Assembly: GCA_021775835.1 (NCBI GenBank) | Contig: JAJFHC010000226.1 | Location: forward strand, 1-17,481 | DNA: 17,481 nucleotides | Reading direction: 5' to 3' | From: Hyphomicrobiales bacterium | GTDB lineage: Bacteria; Pseudomonadota; Alphaproteobacteria; Rhizobiales; JAJFHC01 | Shown: positions 6,240 to 15,085 of the stretch, piece by piece | How the letters are laid out: the number at the start of each line of letters is the position of its first letter | How positions within the stretch are numbered: position 1 is the first letter of the stretch | Made by a program: the position numbers and the translations under genes | Notes under the pieces: generated by a model | Told to the model about the DNA's origin: nothing | Databases searched by the model: none | The model's input: only the letters and a program-made list of their open reading frames with translations

Positions 6240-7540
6240 TGGCCATCTTCCTTGTTCACAGGGAACCGGGCGATCAGCTCGAGCTTGGAGCCTGAACGCT
6301 CAACCAGCAGCGGTAACCACGTTCCCGGAGCCTGGCGGACAATCACCGCGATCAGGCTGTCGGTATCCGAAATCTCCACGCCGGCGGCCCGCAGGATCCG
6401 GTCCCCGGTTTGTATCTTTGCGTTTGCGGCAACACTGTCCGGCACGACTCGCTCCACACGTACACCTGTCTTATCCTGCTGCAGGAAAACACCAAGACGG
6501 GGGCGTTTGGGCTTTGGCTCCAACTGGTCGCGTTGCTCGACCGTAAAAAGCGCATCGGCGTAGCCGACACCGACGAGGGCGCATGCGGCGTTCGCATTGA
6601 CCGGCATCAGCACGGCGGCGCCAGCTTGCCCAAGGTCCTTCAATTGATGGGGAACCCCATGAAAATATGACACGTGGCCGCTCCCCATGATCCCGACAAC
6701 GAGGGCCTTCGGGTCTTTCTTTTGGGCCGTGGAAAGCGCTTCGGCCATAGCCCGGTCCCAGGTCAGCTGGGCACCGACAAACAGCTTGAATCTTGGAAGC
6801 GCCAGGATGTCGTCAATCGATGGCGAAGAGGCCGTGTCGCCGGTCGCCTTCGATCCATGCCCGCTGCTTGAGACGGTTCCTTTTGTAAGCCTTAGCTTTG
6901 CCGCATACACCTCAGCCAGCGATCGCAGATATTCCGGTGTTGCTTGTGCAGGATCGGTCAGCCCCAGGCGTTCATCGGCTGGAATGGCATCCCAACCTTC
7001 CGCACCCACCCGGGAGATAAACTGGCGCTCCACGTTGAGAGCAACCATCGGCAAACGGTGCATGCGCGCGTAGTGGAACAGCGGCATGTACAGGTCTGGA
7101 TCGAATCCCCAGGTCTGGTTCCATTTGACCGCCTTCAGAAACGCCTTTTCAGATATCTCGCCGCTGACCCAGCGGTCGAGATGATCCTGTGCATTGCGCG
7201 GAAACATCTCAAAACCGAGGATGAGCTTTTTTGTCCGGCCATGAAGGGCCGCAAGCGTGTGTAGCTGCCAGCGATGATGCTCGGCATTGTCGTGGGTTTC
7301 GCCGAGGAGCACAATGGCCTTCCCGGCGATGCCGTCGGCCATGCTCTTCGTGACCAACCGACGGCCGTCGCGCGCATCCAGCCACTGACCGGGATTCGAA
7401 CACGCGGCATCGGATTGCTTCTGTGTTTCGCTTTCCTGCGTACCCGCGGACGCATCTCCACTCATCAGGTCCAGCGTTGCGAGCGAAAGTGTCATGGCAA
7501 TGCCCACTGCGGTGATTCTTGGTGGTCGTGGCCTCAGCAT
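6236..7540 (-). CDS. ChaN/DUF399-like protein with C-terminal PDZ domain
   Basis: A 434-residue exported protein. Residues 1-33 look like a Sec signal peptide ending ASA-GT; there is no lipobox Cys, unlike many ChaN relatives. The next about 280 residues are ChaN/DUF399-like: VLLGETHDNAEHH, GFEMFPRNAQDHLDRW and a late MGSGHVSYFHGVPHQL match the Tiki/ChaN fold, whose Glu and His residues bind metal or haem; family members are linked to haem or iron handling. The last about 90 residues resemble a PDZ domain (LGVFLQQDKTGVRVERVVPD, then AKIQTGDRILRAAGVEISD). The ATG at 7540 is chosen because AGGAGA lies 8 bases upstream; an in-frame GTG at 7555 overlaps that site. It is coupled to the M1-like peptidase, suggesting joint work on a periplasmic protein or haem-protein substrate (inference). 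Confidence 0.85.
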   Translation of the reverse strand: MLRPRPPRITAVGIAMTLSLATLDLMSGDASAGTQESETQKQSDAACSNPGQWLDARDGRRLVTKSMADGIAGKAIVLLGETHDNAEHHRWQLHTLAALHGRTKKLILGFEMFPRNAQDHLDRWVSGEISEKAFLKAVKWNQTWGFDPDLYMPLFHYARMHRLPMVALNVERQFISRVGAEGWDAIPADERLGLTDPAQATPEYLRSLAEVYAAKLRLTKGTVSSSGHGSKATGDTASSPSIDDILALPRFKLFVGAQLTWDRAMAEALSTAQKKDPKALVVGIMGSGHVSYFHGVPHQLKDLGQAGAAVLMPVNANAACALVGVGYADALFTVEQRDQLEPKPKRPRLGVFLQQDKTGVRVERVVPDSVAANAKIQTGDRILRAAGVEISDTDSLIAVIVRQAPGTWLPLLVERSGSKLELIARFPVNKEDGQ

Positions 7541-7780
7541 CCTGACTCTCCTCACAATGTGTCCCAGTCTTTTCGTGTCTTAGCCAATATCGTGCAAGCT
7601 GCGATTTAAGCCGTTTTTTGCCGCCAATCGATCCCGAATGCCTGCATCGGAGAACCAACCGCCACTCACCATAAGGCGATGAAGTGAAAAATGTGCGGCA
7701 ACATTTCAGAAATCGGAATGTCGACGGCACAAACACCGTTCTTGGACCTTATGTAAGGCTGGTGTCGGAAATTGTCCCGT

Positions 7781-9478
7781 TCACTTTGCAACGGAACCGG
7801 TCTGGGTGTTGGTCGCTGCCCCCAGAACAATCTCGCTTGCCTTCTCACCGACCATGATTGACGGCGCGTTGGTGTTGCCGGAGGTTAAAGTCGGGAAGAT
7901 CGAGGCGTCGGCAACGCGTATGCCCTCCAGTCCGTGGACTTTCAACGCCGCGTCCACCACGTTTTCGCGCGGATCCGGTCCCATGCGGCAGGTGCAGGAG
8001 GGATGAAACACGGTACCGCCCCGTTCGCGGAAATGGGCCGTCAATGCGTTATCGTCCACGGCGTCCGGACCCGGTTCGATCTCCAGGTCGATGAGACTCT
8101 TCATGGTTGGTGTCCCGGCGAGCGTGCGCAGGAATTTCACGGCCTCCAGGTTTTCCTGCAGATCGAAGGCGGTCGAGAGATAGTTGGGTTGAATTTCCGG
8201 CGGCGTCAGCGGATCGGGCGATTTCAGCCGCAGATACCCCCTACTCGTGGGCCGGCACTGGGAGATGCCGATTTGAAAGGCCGGGTAGGGATCGGGGTTC
8301 ATCAAGGGCCGGACGCCCGGAGGCGCCTTCAGATAACTCAAGGGCGAGAAATAGAGCTGCATGTTCGGTCTGGTCAACGCCGGCCTCGTGCGAAAGAAAC
8401 CACCGCCCTGATTGAGACTCAAGGCGAGCGGGCCTCGCCGCGCCAGAATGTATTTCATGCCTGCCCAAAGCTTGCCCCACCAGGGATAGAGCTGGTTGTT
8501 GAGGGTCGGCACCACAGACCGGTAGACATGATCAACCCCGTAATGGTCCTGCAGGTGGTGGCCGACGGCGGGGCTGTCGTGGACGACGTCGATACCGAGC
8601 GCCGATAACTCGGCCGCCGGGCCAACGCCTGATTGCAACAGCAATTGCGGCGAGTTCACCGCACCGGCGGAAAGGATAACTTCGCCGCCGGCACGGGCGA
8701 TACGGGCTTTGCCGTTCCTGGTGTACTCGACCCCGACTGCCCGCGTGCCTTCGAACAGGAGGCGCGATACATGCGCGTGGGTCTCGATCTCCAGGTTGCC
8801 GCGGTTGCGGGCGGGCCACAGGTAGGCGCGCGCCGCTGACATGCGCAACCCGTTCCTGACCGTGATGTGATAGGTGCCGACGCCTTCCTGGGCATCGCCG
8901 TTGAAGTCGTGGTTGTACGCGAGGCCCGCTTCCTCGCAGGCTTCGATGTAACGGGCACAGGTCGGGTGAAGGTCACGGGACGGCACCTCGATGTGGAGCG
9001 GTCCGCTGCCACCATGAAACGCGCTCTCGCCCCACGCATGACTCTCGAGACGTTTGAAAGCGGGAAGCACGTCATCCCATCCCCATCCGGGATTGCCTGC
9101 CGCCCGCCAGTCCTCGTAGTCCTCGGCCTGCCCGCGAACATAGACCATGGCATTGATCGAACTCGAGCCGCCCAGGACTTTCCCGCGTGGCCAGTAGCTT
9201 GCCCGCCCGCCAGCGGTTTCGACCGGTTCCGTCATGTACATCCAGTTGACGGCTGCGTCGTAGAAGGACTTGCCGTATCCAATCGGCACCTGGAGCCAGA
9301 AACGGCGATCGTCACCGCCGGCTTCCAGCAGCAGAACCTTGTAGCGGCCGCTTGCGGTCAGGCGATTGGCAAGCACGGCCCCGGCCGACCCCGCTCCAAC
9401 GACAATATAATCGTACACTAACGGCTCCTGCGCTTTCTCATGTTTGGTCGTGTTTTGACGCAGATCGGTGCCTTGCAT
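7781..9478 (-). CDS. GMC-family FAD oxidoreductase (choline dehydrogenase-like)
   Basis: 565 residues from the ATG at 9478. YDYIVVGAGSAGAVLANRLT gives the FAD-binding GxGxxG (residues about 28-33); GKVLGGSSSINAM and GAVNSPQLLLQSGVGP are the two GMC signatures; the active-site pair is His492 in VFHPSCTCRMG and Asn in GNTNAPSIM (about 535-537). It oxidises an alcohol to an aldehyde; choline is a candidate, but the family covers many alcohols and no betaine aldehyde dehydrogenase is nearby. The frame extends to 9580, but that extra part overlaps the upstream deaminase and is not family-like, so the ATG 34 bp after the deaminase stop is preferred. It is likely co-transcribed with the deaminase and faces away from a BCCT transporter that could import its substrate. 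Confidence 0.9.
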   Translation of the reverse strand: MQGTDLRQNTTKHEKAQEPLVYDYIVVGAGSAGAVLANRLTASGRYKVLLLEAGGDDRRFWLQVPIGYGKSFYDAAVNWMYMTEPVETAGGRASYWPRGKVLGGSSSINAMVYVRGQAEDYEDWRAAGNPGWGWDDVLPAFKRLESHAWGESAFHGGSGPLHIEVPSRDLHPTCARYIEACEEAGLAYNHDFNGDAQEGVGTYHITVRNGLRMSAARAYLWPARNRGNLEIETHAHVSRLLFEGTRAVGVEYTRNGKARIARAGGEVILSAGAVNSPQLLLQSGVGPAAELSALGIDVVHDSPAVGHHLQDHYGVDHVYRSVVPTLNNQLYPWWGKLWAGMKYILARRGPLALSLNQGGGFFRTRPALTRPNMQLYFSPLSYLKAPPGVRPLMNPDPYPAFQIGISQCRPTSRGYLRLKSPDPLTPPEIQPNYLSTAFDLQENLEAVKFLRTLAGTPTMKSLIDLEIEPGPDAVDDNALTAHFRERGGTVFHPSCTCRMGPDPRENVVDAALKVHGLEGIRVADASIFPTLTSGNTNAPSIMVGEKASEIVLGAATNTQTGSVAK

Positions 9479-9512
9479 GGAATGCGGGTTTCGGTCCACC
9501 TGACCCGTCGTT

Positions 9513-10538
9513 TCAACGCCGCCTGAATGATTCCGCCTGCCGATCGACCTCATCCAGGTTCGCCTGTTTTTCCGTATCACTCAGAAACGATCCGGCGAAG
9601 GAATTCCTGGCCAGCGTGATGATGTCATTCTCATCGAGGTCAAGCGCCTGGCGAACCGCTTTGTAGTTATCGTTGATATAGCCACCAAAATAGGACGGGT
9701 CGTCCGAGTTCACCGTAACCAGCAAACCCGCATCGAGGGCTGTCTTGACCGGGCTTGCTTCGAGCGACGGTATGCCCTTGAGCCGCAGGTTGGACAGGGG
9801 ACACATGGTCAGGGGCGTCTGCTGGCGCACGAGACGAGCCACCAGGTCGGGGTCCTCCAGCGCACGGTTGCCGTGATCGATCCGTTCGACCAGAAGGTCG
9901 TCGAGCGCCTGCGCCACATAGGCTGCCGGCCCTTCTTCGCCGGCATGGGCCACCGGCACGAATCCTTGGGCGCGGGCTTCGGCAAAGACGCGGGAAAAAT
10001 CCGAAGGGGGATGCCCATTTTCCGATGAGTCGAGGCCCACCCCGAAAATATCCTCCTTGTGTCTGCAGGCACACGACAGGGCGTCGAAGGCCTGTTCCTC
10101 CGGCAGGTGTCGCAGAAAACACATGATCAGTTTGGACGTGATCCCCAGTTCACGACGTCCGGCGTCCAGTCCGGTCCAGATGCCGTCGATAACCGTCTCG
10201 AAAGTGATGCCGCGTTCCGTGTGGGCCTGAGGGTCGAAGAAGATCTCCACATGGGAAACGCCCTGGGCCGCGACCTTTTCCAGGTAGGCAAACGTCAGGT
10301 CGCGAAAGTCGCGCTCGTTGATCAGCACCGACATTCCCAGATAATAGACATCGAGAAAATCTTGAAGGCAGTCGAACTCGTAGGCCTTGCGGATTTCCTC
10401 GGCGGAACCATAGGGCAATTGGACATTGTTGCGCTTGGCCAGGGCCAGCATCATTTCCGGCTCGAGGGTTCCTTCAATGTGCAGATGCAACTCCGCCTTC
10501 GGTAGGGCATCGACAAGGTTATCAATGGGGTTGTCCAT
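9513..10538 (-). CDS. add: Adenine/adenosine deaminase
   Basis: A 341-residue zinc-dependent amidohydrolase that deaminates adenine to hypoxanthine or adenosine to inosine. Zinc ligands are His18 and His20 (ELHLHIEGT), His198 (VAHAGEEGP) and Asp279 (NSDDPSYFGGY); Glu201 and His222 (ERIDHGNR) are the catalytic acid and base. The IEGTLEPE and SDDPSYFGGY forms resemble the adenine-deaminase branch (ADE/AAH type, e.g. Pseudomonas PA0148) rather than classical adenosine deaminases, so adenine is the better guess; the symbol add is by family only. The start ATG at 10538 follows AGGGTGA at a normal distance. It precedes the GMC oxidoreductase by 34 bp on the same strand. A purine salvage role is expected and no metabolic link to the oxidoreductase is obvious. 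Confidence 0.93.
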   Translation of the reverse strand: MDNPIDNLVDALPKAELHLHIEGTLEPEMMLALAKRNNVQLPYGSAEEIRKAYEFDCLQDFLDVYYLGMSVLINERDFRDLTFAYLEKVAAQGVSHVEIFFDPQAHTERGITFETVIDGIWTGLDAGRRELGITSKLIMCFLRHLPEEQAFDALSCACRHKEDIFGVGLDSSENGHPPSDFSRVFAEARAQGFVPVAHAGEEGPAAYVAQALDDLLVERIDHGNRALEDPDLVARLVRQQTPLTMCPLSNLRLKGIPSLEASPVKTALDAGLLVTVNSDDPSYFGGYINDNYKAVRQALDLDENDIITLARNSFAGSFLSDTEKQANLDEVDRQAESFRRR

Positions 10539-10628
10539 GGTTCGTTCACCCTGAGTTCTTCTGTCCTGCCGACAAAAATCTGCATCCCGTCACCGAAGTC
10601 GCCCAAAGTACCATTCAGAACTCACGAT

Positions 10629-10709
10629 TTGACTTCAGTTTTTCTTCATTAAAATAAAGAAATTACACTTTGACTGAAAACGACTTGTGGGTCCATAGTA
10701 TATGGGACC
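10629..10709 (+). promoter_or_regulatory. Putative promoter and palindrome upstream of BCCT gene
   Basis: Two TTGACT hexamers lie in the divergent intergenic region, at 10629-10634 and 10670-10675. The first is followed by TAAAAT at 10650-10655 (15-bp spacer); the second by CATAGT or TAGTAT at 10694-10701 (18-20 bp spacer). The second candidate -10 sits inside a palindrome, CCATA-GTA-TATGG (10693-10705), whose extended form GGTCCATAGTATATGGGACC spans 10690-10709. This overlap suggests an operator for a dimeric repressor. The region is AT-rich (10640-10680) and also upstream of the divergent deaminase gene, so it could serve both. Promoter calls by eye are weak. Confidence 0.4.
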
Positions 10710-10830
10710 TTGGTGGAGAACGCCTGCAGCGGGGCAGGTTCTTGGGAGAGGGTTGAACACCAGGTTCAGGAGTGCGGCAGAACACTCACAACATCTGAAA
10801 AAATTCCAACAACATATCTGAGGAAACGAA

Positions 10831-12681
10831 ATGGCGATTAAACCTCCATTTACCGAGTTGGAGATTCCGAAAGCTCCATCCGGTTTCTACGAAGGCTACA
10901 GCCTTCCAATCGCGCTGATCAGCAAGATCAGCATGACGCTTCTGGTCCTCTGGGCCCTCATCTGGCCGCTTGGTGCCAATGGCGTTCTATCCAAGGTCAA
11001 CGGCGCCCTTCTGGTCGGCTTCAATTCGTTTTACATAATTGTCGTCGGCCTCTTTGCATTCTTCTGTTTCATCGTGGCGGTTATCCCTTCAACCGGGAAG
11101 CGCGTCCTTGGACGGGAAGGCGAAAAGCCGGAGTTTTCCAACTTCTCGTGGTTTTCGATGATGTTTGGGGCGGGCCTGGGTGTCGGTCTCATGGTCTACG
11201 CCACAGCGGAACCTCTAGGTCTTTGGGGATCCAACCCGGTCCTTCTCATGGGTGGGGCGGAGCCAAATACAGCTGCTGCTGTTGAGTCCGCATACCGCTA
11301 CACATTTGCCCACTACGGCTTCCATGCCTGGGCCATCTATGTGGTGACCGGCCTCTCGCTGGCCTATTACGCCTATACCCGCGACATGCCTCTGACCATC
11401 CGATCGGCCCTGACGCCGATCTTCGGCAAGGCGCTCAATGGCCCGCTTGGACATCTGGTCGATGTCCTGGGCGTTGTCGCCACCATCCTGGGCGTCTCCG
11501 TGACAATCGGGTTCGGTGTCAGCCAGCTGGTTGACGGTCTCTACGCCATCTCGGGCATGGAATGGATGATGAAGGATCTGGACACCAAACCGGTACCCAG
11601 TACGGTCGGGCTGATCGTGGCCCTGGTTGTCATCATGGGCATGTCGATCCTGTCTGCCGTGTCCGGTGTCGGCCGGGGCGTCAAGTACCTGTCGAACCTG
11701 AACCTCGTATTGTCCCTGATCCTGCTGTTGACCTTTGTCTTCTTCGGATCGTTCCTGTTCGCGATGACCACATATGCAACGGCGTTCGTTGACTACATCA
11801 TCAACTTCGTCTCGCTGTCGTTCGTGAGTTATTCGACACCGGCATACGAGGCCTTCCAACAGACCCTGCCGGCGGCCATCAAGACATTGCCGGCAGCCGA
11901 GCTCGAAACGCTCTCCCAGAAGATCTACGCAACCGGTCCCTGGGGATCGTTCCAGGCGTTCAAGGACGGGCTTCCCGAGGTCCTCAAGCAGCAGGAAGGT
12001 TTTGACGCAACGGCTGCCGCACTCTGGCAGTCCACCGAACAGGGCCGTCTTTTCGGCTGGCAGTCGGCCTGGACCACCTTCTACTGGGCCTGGTGGATCG
12101 CGTTCTCCCCGTTCGTCGGTCTCTTCCTGGCGCGCATTTCCAAGGGTCGCAGTGTCCGTGAATTCGTTCTCGGCGCGGTTATCGCACCGGCCCTGGTGTG
12201 CTTTGCCTGGATGACCATCCTCGGGGCGACCGCCATTGATCTGGAACTGACCGGGGGCGCCAACGGCGCGATCATCGGCGCATCGACGACCGCAAAACTG
12301 TTCGTCACTCTGGATCAGATGCTGAGCGGCGGGTTCCTTTCGGCCATCACTGTCATGTGCGTGGTGCTGATCATGACGTTTCTCGTCACATCGGCAGACT
12401 CCGGCATTCTCGTCATGAACACGATCATGTCGGGCGGCTCCACGGAAACCGGCATCAAGCACCGCATCATCTGGGGTGTTCTGCTGACCCTGGTCATCGG
12501 CACGCTTTTGCTGGCCGGCGGCGGCGGACTGGATGCGCTGAAGAACGCTATGATCATCGGGGCCTTGCCCTTCACGGTGATCATGGCACTGATGTGCATC
12601 TCGCTCGCCAAGGCGCTGTTCAGGGATGGCCAGCGCGAAAAGGGCGGGACCGCGCAACCAGCCACACAGCCTGCTGAATAA
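10831..12681 (+). CDS. BCCT-family transporter (betaine/carnitine/choline type)
   Basis: A 616-residue inner-membrane protein with about 12 membrane segments. Residues 111-128 read MFGAGLGVGLMVYATAEP, the family glycine stretch, and TTFYWAWWIAFSPFVG (415-430) followed by ARISKGRSVREF is the BCCT Trp motif of segment 8. The family imports quaternary-ammonium or sulfonium osmolytes using Na+ or H+. The final Gly of the stretch is kept, as in Na+-coupled BetP, where H+-coupled BetT has Asp, so Na+ coupling is plausible. An unusually long loop (about 342-412) lies between segments 7 and 8. GAGGAAAC precedes the ATG. It diverges from the GMC oxidoreductase and deaminase pair and ends in a clear terminator, so it is probably monocistronic. 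Its substrate is unknown; choline is suggested only by the nearby GMC gene. Confidence 0.93.
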   Translation: MAIKPPFTELEIPKAPSGFYEGYSLPIALISKISMTLLVLWALIWPLGANGVLSKVNGALLVGFNSFYIIVVGLFAFFCFIVAVIPSTGKRVLGREGEKPEFSNFSWFSMMFGAGLGVGLMVYATAEPLGLWGSNPVLLMGGAEPNTAAAVESAYRYTFAHYGFHAWAIYVVTGLSLAYYAYTRDMPLTIRSALTPIFGKALNGPLGHLVDVLGVVATILGVSVTIGFGVSQLVDGLYAISGMEWMMKDLDTKPVPSTVGLIVALVVIMGMSILSAVSGVGRGVKYLSNLNLVLSLILLLTFVFFGSFLFAMTTYATAFVDYIINFVSLSFVSYSTPAYEAFQQTLPAAIKTLPAAELETLSQKIYATGPWGSFQAFKDGLPEVLKQQEGFDATAAALWQSTEQGRLFGWQSAWTTFYWAWWIAFSPFVGLFLARISKGRSVREFVLGAVIAPALVCFAWMTILGATAIDLELTGGANGAIIGASTTAKLFVTLDQMLSGGFLSAITVMCVVLIMTFLVTSADSGILVMNTIMSGGSTETGIKHRIIWGVLLTLVIGTLLLAGGGGLDALKNAMIIGALPFTVIMALMCISLAKALFRDGQREKGGTAQPATQPAE

Positions 12682-12698
12682 GCAGCATCGCAATCTGG

Positions 12699-12735
12699 AC
12701 CCCCGGGGCAAACCGCGCCGGGGGTTCTTCTTTGT
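12699..12735 (+). terminator. Rho-independent terminator after BCCT gene
   Basis: ACCCCCGG (12699-12706) pairs with CCGGGGGT (12718-12725) around an 11-base loop, and TTCTTCTTTGTC follows. It lies 18 bp after the TAA of the transporter gene. It separates that gene from the downstream HAD/carboxylase operon. Confidence 0.8.
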
Positions 12736-12789
12736 CTTCCGTCGACTTTTCGCTACCAAAATGCGGCACACTCTGTATGAATCCCACGC

Positions 12790-13497
12790 ATGAATTCCGT
12801 GACGGCACTTTATTTCGACATCTTCGGCACAGTCGTTGACTGGCGTACCAGCATCATTCGTGAGCTGACTCACTTCGGCGAAAACAAGGGGTTGGACGCA
12901 GACTGGCCGGCCTTTGCCGACGCATGGCGCGACTGCTATCAGCCGGCCATGGAACAGGTCCGCAGTGGTGCGCGGTCGTGGACAATCCTCGACACACTCC
13001 ATCGCGAAAGCCTTGTAGACCTGCTGGGCCGGTTCGGCATCGAGGGGCTGAGCGAAACCGACATTGCGCACCTGAACCGGGCCTGGCACCGTCTTGATCC
13101 GTGGCCGGACAGCGTCGAAGGGCTAACCCGTCTCAAGCAACGTTTCATCCTGTCGACATTGTCCAACGGCAATACCGCCTTGCTGGTGAACATGGCCAAG
13201 CGCGCCGGACTGCCCTGGGACGTGGTACTCGGCGCCGAATCCGCCAAAGCTTACAAGCCGCTGCCTGACGCCTACCTGCGGAATATTGCGCTTCTCGATC
13301 TCGAACCGTCTCAATGCATGATGGTGGCAGCCCACAACAGTGACCTGTACGCCGCCGCCGCGCTTGGCATGCGCACGGCTTTCGTCCTCAGGCCCAGTGA
13401 ACACGGTTCCGGCCAGGCCATCGATCTTAAAGCGGAAGAGGACTGGGATGTGGTTGCCGACAGCATGAACGGTGTGGCCGACGCCCTTGGGTGTTGA
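12790..13497 (+). CDS. HAD hydrolase, haloacid dehalogenase type II
   Basis: A 235-residue soluble hydrolase of the HAD superfamily. Motif I is YFDIFGTVVDW with the nucleophile Asp10; LSTLSNGN is motif II; SAKAYKPLPDAY supplies the motif III Lys; AAHNSDLYAA takes the place of motif IV. The FGTVVDW form and the SNGN/AAHNSDL pair are those of the type II (L-2-haloacid dehalogenase) branch, where an aspartyl ester intermediate forms with 2-haloacids; many such proteins act on other small acids or phosphates, so the substrate is open. No obvious ribosome site precedes the ATG. The gene follows the BCCT terminator and ends 19 bp before the carboxyltransferase gene, so it probably begins that operon. 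Confidence 0.88.
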   Translation: MNSVTALYFDIFGTVVDWRTSIIRELTHFGENKGLDADWPAFADAWRDCYQPAMEQVRSGARSWTILDTLHRESLVDLLGRFGIEGLSETDIAHLNRAWHRLDPWPDSVEGLTRLKQRFILSTLSNGNTALLVNMAKRAGLPWDVVLGAESAKAYKPLPDAYLRNIALLDLEPSQCMMVAAHNSDLYAAAALGMRTAFVLRPSEHGSGQAIDLKAEEDWDVVADSMNGVADALGC

Positions 13498-13516
13498 CGG
13501 GCGGTTGAGAGGGGCA

Positions 13517-15061
13517 ATGAGCTGGAAAGACGAAACGGACAAGATCCATGAACGCCGCCAACGGGCTATGGAACAGGGTGGTGCGGAAGCGGTTTCCCGC
13601 CATCACAACAAGGGCCGGTTGACCATTCGGGAGCGCATCGAGGCACTCCTGGATGAGGGGTCTTTCGACGAGGTTGGTATCGGCGCCGGTGAGGCGGAAC
13701 ACGATGAATCCGGTGCTCTGACGTCCTTCACGCCGGCAAACTATGTGCTGGGTTTCGGCAGGATCGACGGGCGCGCCTGTGTGGTAGGGGGCGAGGACTT
13801 CACTCTCAAGGGCGGCTCTCCTTCTGAAGCCGGCGTTCGCAAGAGCGTCTACACCGAAGAGCTTGCGGTCAAATACAAACTCCCGCTCATCCGGTTGCAC
13901 GAAGGCGCCGGTGGGAGTGTCAGCGGACCGAAGAAGGACAGCATCAGCGCCCCGGTTTACGACGCCCCGCGATTCCGCTCCGTGGCCCAGGCCATGGCAA
14001 GCGTTCCCGTGGCAACAGCAGCCTTGGGTGCGGTTGCCGGCATGCCGGCGGCGCGGTTGGTAGCAGCCCACTTTTCCGTCATGTCGCGGTCGGCACAGGT
14101 CCTGATCGCCGGTCCCGCGGTCGTCCAGCGTGCCATGGGGGAGAAGATCACCAAGGAAGAGCTCGGCGGCGCCGACGTGCACACCCGCAATGGCACGGTC
14201 GACAATGCCGGCGAGGACGAGCCCGATGCGCTGGCCCAGATCCGGCGCTTTCTTCACTACCTGCCCGGCAATGTCTGGGAGCTTCCACCGGTGAACGCAT
14301 GCGACGACCCGGTGGACCGCCGTGACGAAGCTCTGCTGGAGGTCGTCCCCCGTGACCGGCGTCGGGCCTTCGACATGCGACGCCTTTTGGGCATGGTTCT
14401 TGATCGGGAGACGTTTTTCGAGATTGGCAAGGGTTACGGCAGAAGCCAGATCACCGGCCTTGCCCGCCTGAACGGCCAGCCCGTCGGTGTCTGGGCCAAT
14501 GACGGCCGTCACCTGGCCGGCGCCATGACCGCAGACGGCGCCCACAAGGTGCGCCGCTTCGTCGAGCTGTGCGAAACCTTTCATCTGCCTGTCCTGAGCT
14601 TTGTCGATGAACCGGGCTTCATGATCGGCTCTCAGGCCGAGCGCGACGCCACCATTCGCCATGGTACGAACGCCGCTCTGACGGTCGCCATGTGTTCGAT
14701 ACCATGGGCTTCGATCATGGTCAGGCGATCCTTCGGCGTCGCTCAGACAGCACATTACGGACCGGACGCCTATGTGCTGGCCTGGCCGTCGGCTGAACGT
14801 GGTGCGCTGCCTGTCGAGGGCGGGGTTGCGGTTGCCTTTCATCGTGAGATTGCCCAGGCCGATGACCCCGATGCCAGGCGCCGGGAGCTGGAAGAACTGA
14901 TGGCGGCCAAGCAGTCGCCGTTTCCCCGGGCCGAGGCCTTCTCCGTTCACGAGCTGATCGACCCGCGCGAAACCCGCCCCAAACTGTGCCGCTGGATTGA
15001 GCGCATTCAGCCCCTTCTGCCGCCTCTACTGGGGCCGAGTGGTTTTTCCGTCAGACCCTAA
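13517..15061 (+). CDS. Biotin-dependent acyl-CoA carboxyltransferase (beta subunit)
   Basis: A 514-residue carboxyltransferase of the crotonase-fold family. GRLTIRERIEALLDEGSF (33-50), then GGEDFTLKGGS and HEGAGGSVSGPKK (about 128-140), identify the acyl-CoA-binding N-terminal half; VDEPGFMIGSQAE, PEGG-like LPVEGGVAVAFHRE (about 432-445) and ELIDPRETRP mark the carboxybiotin-binding C-terminal half. It moves CO2 from carboxybiotin to an acyl-CoA such as propionyl- or methylcrotonyl-CoA; the exact acyl group cannot be read here. The ATG at 13517 has GAGAGGGG just upstream; the frame is open to 13472 but that part overlaps the HAD gene. The next gene, 24 bp on, encodes a biotin carrier. No biotin carboxylase is in the window, so the complex must borrow one. 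Confidence 0.9.
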   Translation: MSWKDETDKIHERRQRAMEQGGAEAVSRHHNKGRLTIRERIEALLDEGSFDEVGIGAGEAEHDESGALTSFTPANYVLGFGRIDGRACVVGGEDFTLKGGSPSEAGVRKSVYTEELAVKYKLPLIRLHEGAGGSVSGPKKDSISAPVYDAPRFRSVAQAMASVPVATAALGAVAGMPAARLVAAHFSVMSRSAQVLIAGPAVVQRAMGEKITKEELGGADVHTRNGTVDNAGEDEPDALAQIRRFLHYLPGNVWELPPVNACDDPVDRRDEALLEVVPRDRRRAFDMRRLLGMVLDRETFFEIGKGYGRSQITGLARLNGQPVGVWANDGRHLAGAMTADGAHKVRRFVELCETFHLPVLSFVDEPGFMIGSQAERDATIRHGTNAALTVAMCSIPWASIMVRRSFGVAQTAHYGPDAYVLAWPSAERGALPVEGGVAVAFHREIAQADDPDARRRELEELMAAKQSPFPRAEAFSVHELIDPRETRPKLCRWIERIQPLLPPLLGPSGFSVRP

Positions 15062-15085
15062 AATATACAAAAGAGGATCGAGACA

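Noticed and set aside
7556..7780. Possible terminator or small gene between the GMC and ChaN genes
   Set aside because: Only a tiny CCTT/AAGG hairpin without a T-run and shadow frames were found.
11215..13089. Long minus-strand open frame (624 residues) antisense to the BCCT gene
   Set aside because: It is opposite a gene with clear BCCT motifs; its product is Arg/Gln/Asp-rich with no motif, a typical shadow of a GC-rich gene.
13427..14950. Minus-strand open frame (507 residues) antisense to the carboxyltransferase gene
   Set aside because: It overlaps a gene with strong family evidence and has no recognisable domain or ribosome site.
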